A stretch of DNA of 64,000 nucleotides from Vibrio gelatinilyticus (GTDB lineage Bacteria; Pseudomonadota; Gammaproteobacteria; Enterobacterales; Vibrionaceae): positions 109,033-173,032 of the forward strand of contig NZ_JAJNNZ010000002.1 of the NCBI RefSeq assembly GCF_022836845.1, written 5' to 3'. The notes under the pieces were generated by a model. It did no database searches. It was not told where the DNA came from and saw only the letters and a list, made by a program, of their open reading frames with translations. Of the stretch, positions 49,431-58,397 are shown piece after piece (the first letter of the stretch is position 1; every line of letters starts with the position of its first letter). Both the position numbers and the translations under genes were made by a program.

Positions 49431-50585
49431 CTACTTTATTACACCCGCGCCACTCTTAGCCTGACACACATAGATGGACTCCTTAAGGCCAAACGCTTTC
49501 TCATATTGTGCGTCTATCACCGCTTTTACATCGTCAACCAATGCAGGTGGGACTAACGCCACTACACAGCCGCCAAAGCCACCGCCTGTCATACGAACGC
49601 CACCTTGCTCACCAATTACTTCTTTTACAATATCAACAATAAAATCAATTTCTTTGACTGTAATTTCGAAATCATCACGCATAGAAATGTGCGATTGCGC
49701 CATTAACTCGCCCATGCGCTTCATATCACCAACACGAAGTGCGCTAGCAGCTTCTTCAGTGCGGTCATTTTCGGTAATGACATGACGTGCGCGTTTAGCA
49801 ACCATTTCATCAAGTTCAGATACCCGCTCGTTAAACTGTTCAATCGTCACATCACGTAATGCTTTGACACCAAAAACACGTGCTGCTTCTTCACATTGCT
49901 CGCGACGAGTGTTGTATTCGCTGTCTACTAACCCACGTTGTTTATTGGAGTTGATGATCACCACCGCCATATCTTTTGGCATCGATACCGCTTGTGTTTC
50001 TAGACTTCGACAATCGATCAATAGTGCATGATTTTCTTTCCCTTCGGCAGAGATGAGTTGATCCATAATGCCGCAGTTGCAGCCAACAAATTCGTTTTCA
50101 GCTTGCTGACCATTCAGTGCGACTTCGGCTTGGCTGATCTCTAGGTTGTATAACGTTTTGAATGTTTGCCCAATCACCACCTCCAGTGCTGCTGAAGAGC
50201 TAAGACCTGCGCCTTGTGGAACATTGCCGGAGACAGAAATGTCTGCACCGCCGATTTGGTAGCCTCGCGCCATTAAGAACTTCACCACACCGCGAATATA
50301 GTTGGCCCACATTTTGTCTTGCTGGAAGGTAATGTCTTCGGTGATATCAAACTCATCGGTCGCATCTTGGTAGTCTACAGACACGACTCGTATGATGTTA
50401 TCGTCACGTTTTGCGGCGGCGACGACCGTTTGGTAGTTAATAGCACAAGGTAGCACAAAGCCATCGTTATAATCAGTGTGTTCACCAATCAAGTTCACAC
50501 GTCCGGGTGCTTGGATAAAATGCGTCGGTTGATAACCTAAAACACGCTCAAATGAATCGGTAACGTTTTGGATTAAAGTTGTCAT
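49431..50585 (-). CDS. galK: Galactokinase
   Basis: GalK phosphorylates galactose to galactose-1-phosphate. The 384-residue protein is a GHMP kinase with the galactokinase signature [19 protein letters not shown], the ATP loop [17 protein letters not shown] and the C-terminal [13 protein letters not shown]. It lies between galT and galM in the gal operon. Confidence 0.98.
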   Translation of the reverse strand: MTTLIQNVTDSFERVLGYQPTHFIQAPGRVNLIGEHTDYNDGFVLPCAINYQTVVAAAKRDDNIIRVVSVDYQDATDEFDITEDITFQQDKMWANYIRGVVKFLMARGYQIGGADISVSGNVPQGAGLSSSAALEVVIGQTFKTLYNLEISQAEVALNGQQAENEFVGCNCGIMDQLISAEGKENHALLIDCRSLETQAVSMPKDMAVVIINSNKQRGLVDSEYNTRREQCEEAARVFGVKALRDVTIEQFNERVSELDEMVAKRARHVITENDRTEEAASALRVGDMKRMGELMAQSHISMRDDFEITVKEIDFIVDIVKEVIGEQGGVRMTGGGFGGCVVALVPPALVDDVKAVIDAQYEKAFGLKESIYVCQAKSGAGVIK

Positions 50586-50629
50586 CGTTATTTTCTCTCA
50601 AATTTAGTGGCGCAACTCGCGCCAAATTT

Positions 50630-51682
50630 TTATTGTTCTTTGTAGTGCACGTCACTGACATCCCGTAGACGCTGCTCAGCTTGTTCAGCGGTGAGATCGC
50701 GCTGGGATTCTGCCAACATTTCATAACCCACCATAAACTTGCGAATAGAAGCCGAACGCAGTAACGGTGGATAAAACAGTGCATGTAGCTGCCAATGCTC
50801 GGTGCTTTCGCCCTCTTTAAAGAAGGGGGCAAAGTGCCATCCCATCGAATATGGGAATGAACATTGAAATAAATTGTCATAACGCGAGGTCAACTTCTTA
50901 ATCGCGAGAGCCAAATCGTCCTTTTGCTCGTCGCTTAACTCGCTCATGCGACGAATATGCACCTTAGGCAGAAGCATAGTTTCAAATGGCCATGCTGCCC
51001 AATATGGGACAACCGCAAGCCAGTGTTCTGTTTCTACAACCGTTCTCGATCCATCTTTCATTTCTGCGTTAACGTAATCCACCAGCAAATTTGAACCTTG
51101 TTGCTGGTAATATTCGCGCATTAAGCGGTCTTTGCGCTCTATTTCATTAGGAAGAAAGCTATTAGCCCAGATTTGGCCGTGGGGATGTGGCTGTGAGCAG
51201 CCCATTGCTTCGCCTTTGTTTTCAAAAGCCTGAACCCAAAGGTACTCTTTACCCAGCTCTTCTATTTGCTCATTCCACGTATCAACGACGCCACGAATCT
51301 CTAGGAGGGAGAGCTCAGGCAAAGTTTTACTGTGGTCAGGCGAGAAGCAGATAACGCGACTTAGGCCACGTACGCCTTGAGTTTTAAACAATGGATTGTC
51401 TGATTCTGGAGCATCAGGGGAATCGGGCATCAAAGCCGCAAAGTCGTTACTAAATACGTAGGTCCCTTTATAGTCAGGGTTCACGTCTCCGGAGATACGA
51501 TCATTGCTAGGGCAAAGAAAACACTTCTCGTCGTATTTTGGCAGCTGCACATGAGACACTTCCTCACTTTGACCGCTCCAAGGGCGTTTTGCACGATGGG
51601 GAGATACTAAAATCCACTGTCCGGTTAATGGGTTATAACGGCGATGAGGATGATCTACAGGGTTAAATTCAATGCTCGACAT
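50630..51682 (-). CDS. galT: Galactose-1-phosphate uridylyltransferase
   Basis: GalT exchanges UMP between UDP-glucose and galactose-1-phosphate in the Leloir pathway. The 350-residue protein has the active-site HPH triad motif [13 protein letters not shown] (the second histidine is the nucleophile) and a zinc site in CFLCPSN. It is second in the operon, 50 bases after galE. Confidence 0.98.
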   Translation of the reverse strand: MSSIEFNPVDHPHRRYNPLTGQWILVSPHRAKRPWSGQSEEVSHVQLPKYDEKCFLCPSNDRISGDVNPDYKGTYVFSNDFAALMPDSPDAPESDNPLFKTQGVRGLSRVICFSPDHSKTLPELSLLEIRGVVDTWNEQIEELGKEYLWVQAFENKGEAMGCSQPHPHGQIWANSFLPNEIERKDRLMREYYQQQGSNLLVDYVNAEMKDGSRTVVETEHWLAVVPYWAAWPFETMLLPKVHIRRMSELSDEQKDDLALAIKKLTSRYDNLFQCSFPYSMGWHFAPFFKEGESTEHWQLHALFYPPLLRSASIRKFMVGYEMLAESQRDLTAEQAEQRLRDVSDVHYKEQ

Positions 51683-51732
51683 AATGCTTACTCAATAGTT
51701 AAATTCAAAAATTCTTGGAAAACACTCCAGCA

Positions 51733-52752
51733 TTATTCGCTGTCGTAACCATTTGGGTTAGTGGACTGCCAATGCCAAGAGTCCGTCGTCATGTCTTGCA
51801 ATGTTCGTGTCGCTTTCCAATTTAAATCGGCTTCTGCTTTCGCTGTACTTGCCCAGCATTCGGCAATATCACCCGGCCTACGAGGTTGTAAATCATAAGG
51901 AATCGGTTTCCCGCACGCTTTTGCGAATGCACCCACCATCTCAAGAACACTGCTTCCTTTACCCGTGCCCAAATTGTAAATATGCAAGCCAGACTTCAGC
52001 CCAACGGCTTTTAATGCGGCAATATGACCATCTGCCAAGTCCATTACATGGATATAATCACGAATCCCAGTACCATCGGGGGTGGGATAGTCATTACCGA
52101 ACACTGCCAGCTTGTCGCGACGACCCACAGCAACTTGAGCAATAAAGGGCATTAAGTTGTTAGGAATGCCTTTTGGGTCCTCTCCCATGGTGCCGGATGG
52201 ATGGGCACCCACAGGGTTGAAGTAGCGCAGTAATGTAATGCTCCAATCTTCATCAGAAGTAAACACATCGCTCAGGCAACGCTCGACCATAAACTTGCTG
52301 GTGCCATAAGGATTGGTTGTGTTACCAACCGGAGAGGTTTCAGTAATAGGCACAACATCAGGATCACCATAGACCGTTGCTGAAGAGCTAAAGATAATGC
52401 TTTTTACCCCAGCGTTACGCATTGCCCGTGCTAACACCAATGTGCCGTTGACATTGTTGTCGTAGTATTCAATTGGCTTTGCGACCGACTCACCCACCGC
52501 TTTTAAGCCAGCAAAATGAATGACAGATTGGATCTCGTTCTCGGCAAAGATTCGATCTAGCAGCGCTTCATCACGAATATCCCCCTGATAGAACTTAGGC
52601 GCTTGACCGGTGAGTGCTTCAATCCGAGCGATCACAGCCTGGTTAGCATTACACAAGTTATCAATGATGATAGGCTCAATGCCGTTGCCCAGCATCTGAA
52701 CACAAGTGTGACTACCTATGTAGCCCATTCCGCCTGTCACTAGTACTTTCAA
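51733..52752 (-). CDS. galE: UDP-glucose 4-epimerase
   Basis: GalE interconverts UDP-galactose and UDP-glucose with bound NAD. The 339-residue short-chain dehydrogenase-type protein has the nucleotide motif GGMGYIGSHTCVQ, catalytic serine/threonine in FSSSATVYG and the YxxxK pair in PYGTSKFM. It is the first gene of the operon, and two GalR-like boxes and a CRP site lie upstream. Confidence 0.98.
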   Translation of the reverse strand: MKVLVTGGMGYIGSHTCVQMLGNGIEPIIIDNLCNANQAVIARIEALTGQAPKFYQGDIRDEALLDRIFAENEIQSVIHFAGLKAVGESVAKPIEYYDNNVNGTLVLARAMRNAGVKSIIFSSSATVYGDPDVVPITETSPVGNTTNPYGTSKFMVERCLSDVFTSDEDWSITLLRYFNPVGAHPSGTMGEDPKGIPNNLMPFIAQVAVGRRDKLAVFGNDYPTPDGTGIRDYIHVMDLADGHIAALKAVGLKSGLHIYNLGTGKGSSVLEMVGAFAKACGKPIPYDLQPRRPGDIAECWASTAKAEADLNWKATRTLQDMTTDSWHWQSTNPNGYDSE

Positions 52753-52836
52753 GTTTCAACTCCCAAAGTAGCTCTTGAACAATCGAGCATAATTATTGAA
52801 CTACAGAAATTGTAGCAATAGAAAGCAAGATCGTTC

Positions 52837-52852
52837 TGTGATCACTTTCTCA
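52837..52852 (-). promoter_or_regulatory. CRP-like site in the gal promoter
   Basis: Read on the minus strand, TGAGAAAGTGATCACA matches TGTGA-N6-TCACA at nine of ten positions. It ends three bases from the perfect GalR box. Confidence 0.65.
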
Positions 52853-52854
52853 AT

Positions 52855-52870
52855 GTGTAAACGTTTACAC
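52855..52870. promoter_or_regulatory. GalR operator upstream of galE (perfect palindrome)
   Basis: GTGTAAACGTTTACAC is a perfect 16-bp palindrome and matches the GalR/GalS consensus type. It lies 103 bases upstream of the galE start. Confidence 0.85.
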
Positions 52871-52953
52871 GAGATACTCAAGATTTGAGTTAAAAACTAC
52901 TGCAGTTGAAACTACAGCGCTTTAATTTAAAGGTTAGGCAATAAGTCGAATGA

Positions 52954-52969
52954 GCGTAAAACGATTACA
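52954..52969. promoter_or_regulatory. Second GalR-like box upstream of galE
   Basis: GCGTAAAACGATTACA shares the AAACG-TTACA core; its centre is about 100 bases from the perfect operator. A pair of this spacing resembles the looping operators of E. coli gal. Confidence 0.55.
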
Positions 52970-52975
52970 GTAAAA

Positions 52976-52998
52976 TTAAAAAGGCACCTTTCGGTGCC
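52976..52998 (-). terminator. mglBAC terminator
   Basis: On the minus strand GGCACC/GGTGCC around GAAA is followed by a five-base T-run, directly after the mglC stop. It separates mgl from gal transcription. Confidence 0.88.
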
Positions 52999-53007
52999 CA
53001 TTTATTA

Positions 53008-54015
53008 CTACTTTTTGTTGGCGTATTTCATTGAGTCGAGCGCCACGGCAAAGACAATGATGGAGCCTTTAATGATGTATTGCCAATACGGACTCACACC
53101 AATATACGTCATACCATAGTTAATCACAGTAAAGATAAGCACACCGGTTACAACCCCAGCAATACTCCCCACACCGCCAGCGAAGGACACCCCACCCACA
53201 ACACAGGCGGCGATAGCGTCAAGTTCATATAAGAAACCAAGGTTATTGGTGGCACTGCCTATACGACCAGCTTCAAGCAAACCGCCAAAGCCATAAAATA
53301 CACCAGACAGGGCGTAGACCTTAAGCAGTGTCATTGGAACGTTAACACCAGAGACTTTCGCGGCCTCTGGATTACCACCAACCGCAAAGATGTTTTTGCC
53401 AAACACGGTCTTATTCCACAATACCCACATGAACACGATCGCGATAATGGCATAGAAGGTGATGTAGGAGAATCTAAAGTCCCCCATCCGAATAAAGCCT
53501 TGAGTAAACTCGGAGAAACGCTCGTCAAAGCCCGCAATTGGAGAGGCGCCCACGGAGTCGTAATACAAGGAGTTAACACCATACACGATGATCATAGTAC
53601 CGAGCGTGGCGATAAACGGGGTTACTTTGAGATAAGCAACGATAATACCGTTGATCAAGCCAATAACGGCACCAATGGCGCACACAACAAGAATAACCGC
53701 AAAGATTGGAATATCACCCAACTCAGGGAATACCTTGTTCACGTTGTCAGCGGATTGCAGTAAGGTAGCTGACACTACTGCAGCTAACCCGACCTGACGA
53801 CCTGCTGAAAGGTCAGTACCTTGAGTCACAATCAGACCCGCGACACCTAATGCAATAATCACACGTACTGAAGATTGAGTCAGGATGTTACTGAAGTTTC
53901 TTAGGCTTAAAAACGACGGTTCTTGAATAACGATAATCGCTAACAAGATGAATAGAACCGCATAGATAGCACCCTCTTTTAGGTGCTTCATGGTAAATGT
54001 TTTGACTGCGTCCAT
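53008..54015 (-). CDS. mglC: Galactose/methyl-galactoside ABC transporter permease
   Basis: MglC is the membrane channel of the galactose importer MglBAC. The 335-residue protein has eight to ten hydrophobic segments and the family sequences GVAGLIVTQGTDLSAGRQVG and GVSFAGGVGSIAGVVTG. It starts ten bases after the mglA stop and is the last gene of the operon. Confidence 0.96.
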   Translation of the reverse strand: MDAVKTFTMKHLKEGAIYAVLFILLAIIVIQEPSFLSLRNFSNILTQSSVRVIIALGVAGLIVTQGTDLSAGRQVGLAAVVSATLLQSADNVNKVFPELGDIPIFAVILVVCAIGAVIGLINGIIVAYLKVTPFIATLGTMIIVYGVNSLYYDSVGASPIAGFDERFSEFTQGFIRMGDFRFSYITFYAIIAIVFMWVLWNKTVFGKNIFAVGGNPEAAKVSGVNVPMTLLKVYALSGVFYGFGGLLEAGRIGSATNNLGFLYELDAIAACVVGGVSFAGGVGSIAGVVTGVLIFTVINYGMTYIGVSPYWQYIIKGSIIVFAVALDSMKYANKK

Positions 54016-54025
54016 AATTATTTTC

Positions 54026-55534
54026 CTAGAGGTAACGAGAGGCCAGCTCTAATATTTCATTCTGTGTAGTGTCTTTGGTATCGACAACACCAGCGGCTCG
54101 ACCGTTACTCATTACAAGAATTCGGTCGGTGATACCAAGTAGTTCAGGCATTTCGGAAGAGATAATGATGATGCCTTTGTTTTTCTTCGCCAATTCAAGA
54201 ATCAGTTGATAGATCTCAAATTTCGCGCCAACGTCGATACCTCGAGTCGGTTCATCTAGCATCAATACATCCGGTTGAGTAAGCAGCCATCGACCAATGA
54301 TAACCTTCTGTTGGTTACCACCTGAAAGCGAGCCTATAGCTGTTTCATGGGACGGTGTTTTTACACTCATCGAGTCAATAACCCACTGAGTGTCGCTCTT
54401 CATTTTTTTGTTGCTCAATAAACCAGTCTTGGTCTTGTAGTTGTCTACGTTCGCGACCAGCGAATTAAAGGTAATATCGAGGTTGCCATAAATACCTGTT
54501 GAGCGACGCTCTTCGGTGACTAGGGCAAAGCCGTTGTTGATGGCTTCGTGAGCATCGTGGTTTTTGACCTCTTTACCATTGAGTAAAATCTGGCCATCAC
54601 TTCGTTCACGTACACCAAAAATCGTTTCGACAATGTCGGTACGTCTCGAGCCTACCAGGCCTGCAACACCAAGGATCTCTCCCGCTTTAAGCTCGAAAGA
54701 GATATCTTGAATAGACGGTTGATTGAGCGCAGTGAGCCCTTTGACTTCGAGAATAGTGTCTTTTGGTGTATTGCTCTTTTCTGGGAAGCGTTGAGTCAAC
54801 TCTCGCCCTACCATCATGGCAATAATGGAATCCATATCTAGGCCTTCAAGCGGCCGAGTATCGACCCACTGCCCGTCACGTAAGATGGTGATTTCATCAC
54901 AAATCGCGAAAATTTCTTCCATCTTGTGTGAGATATAAACAACACCGCAGCCCTTGTCTTTGAGCTTTTTAATGATGGTGAAAAGGTGATTGACTTCTTT
55001 TTCAGTAAGAGACGAGGTTGGCTCATCCATGATGACGATTTTGGCATCGTAAGAAAACGCTTTAGCGATCTCCAACATCTGCATTTGAGAAACCGACAGC
55101 GTATTCACTTTCACTCTTGGATCAATATTGATATCAAGCTCTTTAAAGATGGCTTGGGTGTCTTGATACATTTTGTCGTGATCGACAAATAGCCCTTTGG
55201 TTGGATAGCGACCCAGCCAAATGTTGTCCATTACGGTGCATTGCAGCACTTGGTTCAGCTCTTGGTGAACCATAGAAACACCGGATTCCAGCGCTTCTTT
55301 TGAGGATTGAAAGTTGATATGTTGTCCGAGAAAAACAATATCACCTTCATTTTTTTCGTAGATTCCGAATAGGCACTTTAGTAACGTCGACTTACCCGCG
55401 CCATTCTCCCCCATTAGGGCATGAATTGAATGCGGCCGAACCTTCAAATTGACCTTATCTAATGCCTTAACACCCGGGAATTCTTTACTAATTCCCGTCA
55501 TCTCCAATAGGAATTCATGTTCTTGATTTACCAT
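54026..55534 (-). CDS. mglA: Galactose/methyl-galactoside ABC transporter ATP-binding protein
   Basis: MglA is the double-ATPase subunit of the galactose importer. The 502-residue protein has two nucleotide-binding domains; the first has Walker [10 protein letters not shown] and Walker [14 protein letters not shown], and the second has GLVGSRRTD and the signature SGGNQQKV with [12 protein letters not shown]. It is separated from mglB by a gap containing hairpins. Confidence 0.97.
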   Translation of the reverse strand: MVNQEHEFLLEMTGISKEFPGVKALDKVNLKVRPHSIHALMGENGAGKSTLLKCLFGIYEKNEGDIVFLGQHINFQSSKEALESGVSMVHQELNQVLQCTVMDNIWLGRYPTKGLFVDHDKMYQDTQAIFKELDINIDPRVKVNTLSVSQMQMLEIAKAFSYDAKIVIMDEPTSSLTEKEVNHLFTIIKKLKDKGCGVVYISHKMEEIFAICDEITILRDGQWVDTRPLEGLDMDSIIAMMVGRELTQRFPEKSNTPKDTILEVKGLTALNQPSIQDISFELKAGEILGVAGLVGSRRTDIVETIFGVRERSDGQILLNGKEVKNHDAHEAINNGFALVTEERRSTGIYGNLDITFNSLVANVDNYKTKTGLLSNKKMKSDTQWVIDSMSVKTPSHETAIGSLSGGNQQKVIIGRWLLTQPDVLMLDEPTRGIDVGAKFEIYQLILELAKKNKGIIIISSEMPELLGITDRILVMSNGRAAGVVDTKDTTQNEILELASRYL

Positions 55535-55570
55535 GGCATCACTTTTTTATTATTGGACTAAATTTCAGAC

Positions 55571-55658
55571 AAAGCTCTCCCCTGCACTTATCGCTGTATG
55601 GCGATGAGCGCTAGTCAAAGCTGAGAGAGGGGAGCTTTAGGGGGATGGGACTCCCCCT
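55571..55658 (-). other. Intercistronic hairpins between mglB and mglA
   Basis: A perfect AGGGGGA/TCCCCCT stem lies near 55639-55658. A larger stem (AAAGCT...CCCC with GGGG...AGCTTT, 55571-55638) contains an inner ATCGC/GCGAT hairpin. Such structures after a binding-protein gene often protect its mRNA so that it outnumbers the membrane parts. Confidence 0.7.
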
Positions 55659-55676
55659 TTAGAATGTCTGGTCTCT

Positions 55677-56651
55677 TTATTCTAGAGTAGACTTGTCAAC
55701 ACCAACGTAAGGTACACGAACAACTTTGTTATTCATTTCCCATTGAGTGCCTTCTGCTGCCGCTTTGCCATTTGCAAGGTTACGTGCAAGCTCAAATGTT
55801 GCTTTGGCTTGAGAATCTGCATCGTTGAGAACTGTACCGGCCATCGCGCCAGACTTCACTAAAGCCAGTGCTTCTGCAAGTGCATCAACACCGAAGACTG
55901 GAATATCAGCACCAGCACCTTTAAGAGCTTCTACTGCACCCATAGCCATACCGTCATTGTTTGCGATAACGACTTCGATCTTGCTGCCATTCGGACCAGA
56001 TAGCCATGCATCAACTTTGTCTTTTGCCATAGCGGTATCCCACATACCCGTATCCATGTGCAATTCATCCGTTTTGATGCCGTTTTCGTTGATTGTTTTC
56101 ACTGAATAAGAAGTACGAGCTTCAGCATCTGGGTGCCCTGGCTCGCCTTTTAGCATTACGTATTGCAATACACCATCGCCATTCTTGTCCCAGCTAGAAT
56201 TTGCTTTCCATTGCTGAGCTATCAGATCGCCTTGAATGATGCCAGACTCTTTAGAATCCGTACCGACGTAGTAAGCTTTGTCGTAGCTATCTAGGGCTTT
56301 ACGGCTTGGTTCTTTGTTATAAAAAACAACGGGAACATCATCCATTTTCGCTTTTTTGATGATGGTTGGCGCCGCGGCAGGGTCCACTAAGTTGATCGCT
56401 AGAGCCTGAACACCGCGAGCAAGCATGACATCAACCTGGTCATTTTGCATTGATTGGCTGTTTTGTGAATCATTCATCAAAATACGAGTGTCGCCATCGC
56501 CATCAGCTTCTTTCACAATCGCCTGACGAACAACAGACATAAAGTTGTCATCGTACTTGTAGATAGTAAAACCTACTGTTGTACTCGCAACAGCTTGAGT
56601 TCCAAAGCCCATACCGGCACAGAGCGCAGCTAAAAGTGTTAACTTTTTCAT
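55677..56651 (-). CDS. mglB: Galactose/glucose-binding periplasmic protein
   Basis: MglB binds galactose or glucose in the periplasm and delivers it to MglAC; in E. coli it also serves chemotaxis. The 324-residue precursor has a cleavable signal peptide ending around AVAS. Binding residues appear in [21 protein letters not shown] [12 protein letters not shown] and [15 protein letters not shown]. It is first in mglBAC; a GalR-like box and a CRP-like site lie upstream. Confidence 0.97.
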   Translation of the reverse strand: MKKLTLLAALCAGMGFGTQAVASTTVGFTIYKYDDNFMSVVRQAIVKEADGDGDTRILMNDSQNSQSMQNDQVDVMLARGVQALAINLVDPAAAPTIIKKAKMDDVPVVFYNKEPSRKALDSYDKAYYVGTDSKESGIIQGDLIAQQWKANSSWDKNGDGVLQYVMLKGEPGHPDAEARTSYSVKTINENGIKTDELHMDTGMWDTAMAKDKVDAWLSGPNGSKIEVVIANNDGMAMGAVEALKGAGADIPVFGVDALAEALALVKSGAMAGTVLNDADSQAKATFELARNLANGKAAAEGTQWEMNNKVVRVPYVGVDKSTLE

Positions 56652-56736
56652 TGAACAAATCCTATTTGTTGTTTTTTATAATCAGTGTGTAGGGGTATTA
56701 CAACGCTTGCACTAAACACCGATACGAGCCGAGTTA

Positions 56737-56752
56737 GTGAAAACGTTTACCT
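56737..56752. promoter_or_regulatory. GalR-like box upstream of mglB
   Basis: GTGAAAACGTTTACCT has the core AAACGTTTAC shared with the gal operator. It lies 86 bases upstream of mglB. Confidence 0.72.
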
Positions 56753-56969
56753 TCGGAGTATAGTGACAAATATGACAATTAATGTGAGGAAGTTAAAAAA
56801 ATTAACAACACCAACCAAAAGTGTAACTATTTGTTCTTTTTGTTTGAATTGGCTAACACATCTTATAAAAAAGAGGAATTCCTACGTTACGTAATGTAAC
56901 ATCGAGATCGCCATCTCTTTTTCTAAGTACATTAGATGGTGTCATTGGCAGGGTTGTTAAGCAAAATAT

Positions 56970-56993
56970 TGATAACGTTTACAGCCGTTATCA
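56970..56993. promoter_or_regulatory. 24-bp dyad with GalR-like core upstream of the MATE gene
   Basis: TGATAACG and CGTTATCA form a perfect inverted repeat around TTTACAGC. The left half also contains AACGTTTACA, the core of the GalR-like boxes. A further AAACGTTTATA occurs at about 57017-57027, over the putative -10. Confidence 0.65.
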
Positions 56994-57048
56994 GTGCACG
57001 CCAAGCTATTCATTCAAACGTTTATACTCTCTAATTAGGCATACGACC

Positions 57049-58392
57049 ATGTCGAATTCTTCTTCGGCTTTGACAAAGCGCATGAACATTGTTGCGCTCA
57101 CCTGGCCAATATTTATAGAAGTGCTATTACGCACAGCACTGAATACTACCGATGTTTTCATGCTCAGCGGCTATTCCGATCTTGCGGTATCTGCTGTCGG
57201 AGTGATCAGTCAAATCTCGTTTTTTCTTATTGTCGTCTCTATGATGGTCAGTAGCGGTACCGGGATCCTTATTGCACAATACAATGGAGCCTCCCGCAAC
57301 CTAGAATCCACACAAGTTGGCGTGGCGAGCCTGTTATTAGCGATCATTGTCGGCGGTGCGCTTAGCCTTATAACGTTCTTCGGTGCAGGGACATTCATCT
57401 CTTTGTTTGGCCTAGAACATCAGGTAGCCCAATTCGGCTACGACTACCTCATCATTAGTGGCTCTTTTACCTTTAATGTCACTATTGGTATCGTGCTAAC
57501 CACCATTTTGCGCAGCCACGGTTTTTCTCGCTCACCAATGTTTATTAACCTTTTTGCTGGCATCATCAATATTGGCGGAAACTACATCGCCTTGTATCAG
57601 CCTTTTGGCTTGCCCGTCTATGGCGTCACTGGCGTAGCCATTGCGACGGTAACTAGCCAAATTGTCGGCACCTTAATGATGTTCCTTATGCTTCGCTACA
57701 AAGGCATTGAGCTACCATTTTCCCAATGGAAAGCGATTCCCAACATCATTTACAAAAAAATCATTAAAATGGGGGCAATGAATGCCGGAGAGATCCTCTC
57801 TTACAATATGGCGCAAATGGCGATTGTCTATTTTGTCGTACAAATGGGAACGGCTTCATTGGCCGCCTATACCTACACTCAAAATATCACTCGACTTTCT
57901 TTTGCTTTTTCTTTGGCATTAGGACAAGCGGGGCAAATCCAGACCAGTTATTTTATTGGCAAAGGTTGGGTGGACGATATTTTAATGCGCATACAAAAGT
58001 ACTTCGTTGTTGGCTTACTCGCTTCAATGACGGGGATGGTGCTTATCTACGCCTTTCGCTACCCAATCATCAACCTGTTTACTCAAGATCCAGAAATTGT
58101 CGCGCTCGTAGCCATGTTAATTGCGGGGTCGATTTTCATTGAGTCAGGCCGTGTATTTAACCTTATCTTTATTTCGGCCCTAAAAGGCGCTGGCGACATT
58201 AAGTTTCCGGTTCAAATGGGTATCCTTAGCATGTGGGGAGTGGCGGTGGTTTCCAGTTACCTCTTTGGCCTGCATTGGGGATTTGGGGTGATTGGTGCAT
58301 GGATCGCCATTGGCCTGGATGAATGGCTACGTGGCATCATTATGCTAAGGCGATGGCGTTCAAAAGTGTGGACTCGCTTTTCATTAACCTAA
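57049..58392 (+). CDS. MATE family efflux transporter
   Basis: The 447-residue protein has about twelve membrane segments of the MATE fold, with the N-terminal TWPIFIEVLLRTALNTTDVFML and repeats such as SFTFNVTIGIVLTTILRSHGFSRSP typical of the family. MATE transporters export cationic drugs or metabolites against sodium or proton gradients; the substrate here is unknown. It sits divergent from mglB and convergent with aacS (five bases apart), and its promoter has GalR-like boxes. Confidence 0.9.
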   Translation: MSNSSSALTKRMNIVALTWPIFIEVLLRTALNTTDVFMLSGYSDLAVSAVGVISQISFFLIVVSMMVSSGTGILIAQYNGASRNLESTQVGVASLLLAIIVGGALSLITFFGAGTFISLFGLEHQVAQFGYDYLIISGSFTFNVTIGIVLTTILRSHGFSRSPMFINLFAGIINIGGNYIALYQPFGLPVYGVTGVAIATVTSQIVGTLMMFLMLRYKGIELPFSQWKAIPNIIYKKIIKMGAMNAGEILSYNMAQMAIVYFVVQMGTASLAAYTYTQNITRLSFAFSLALGQAGQIQTSYFIGKGWVDDILMRIQKYFVVGLLASMTGMVLIYAFRYPIINLFTQDPEIVALVAMLIAGSIFIESGRVFNLIFISALKGAGDIKFPVQMGILSMWGVAVVSSYLFGLHWGFGVIGAWIAIGLDEWLRGIIMLRRWRSKVWTRFSLT

Positions 58393-58397
58393 CAAAT

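Larger units (their letters stand above)
56652..57048. promoter_or_regulatory. Divergent mglB-MATE control region
   Basis: This gap of 397 bases holds, from the mglB side: a GalR-like box (56737-56752), a CRP-like site TGTCATATTTGTCACT on the minus strand (56762-56777), and a 24-bp dyad before the MATE gene, annotated separately. TATACT (57023-57028) is a possible -10 for the MATE gene. No ORF here is convincing. Confidence 0.6.
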
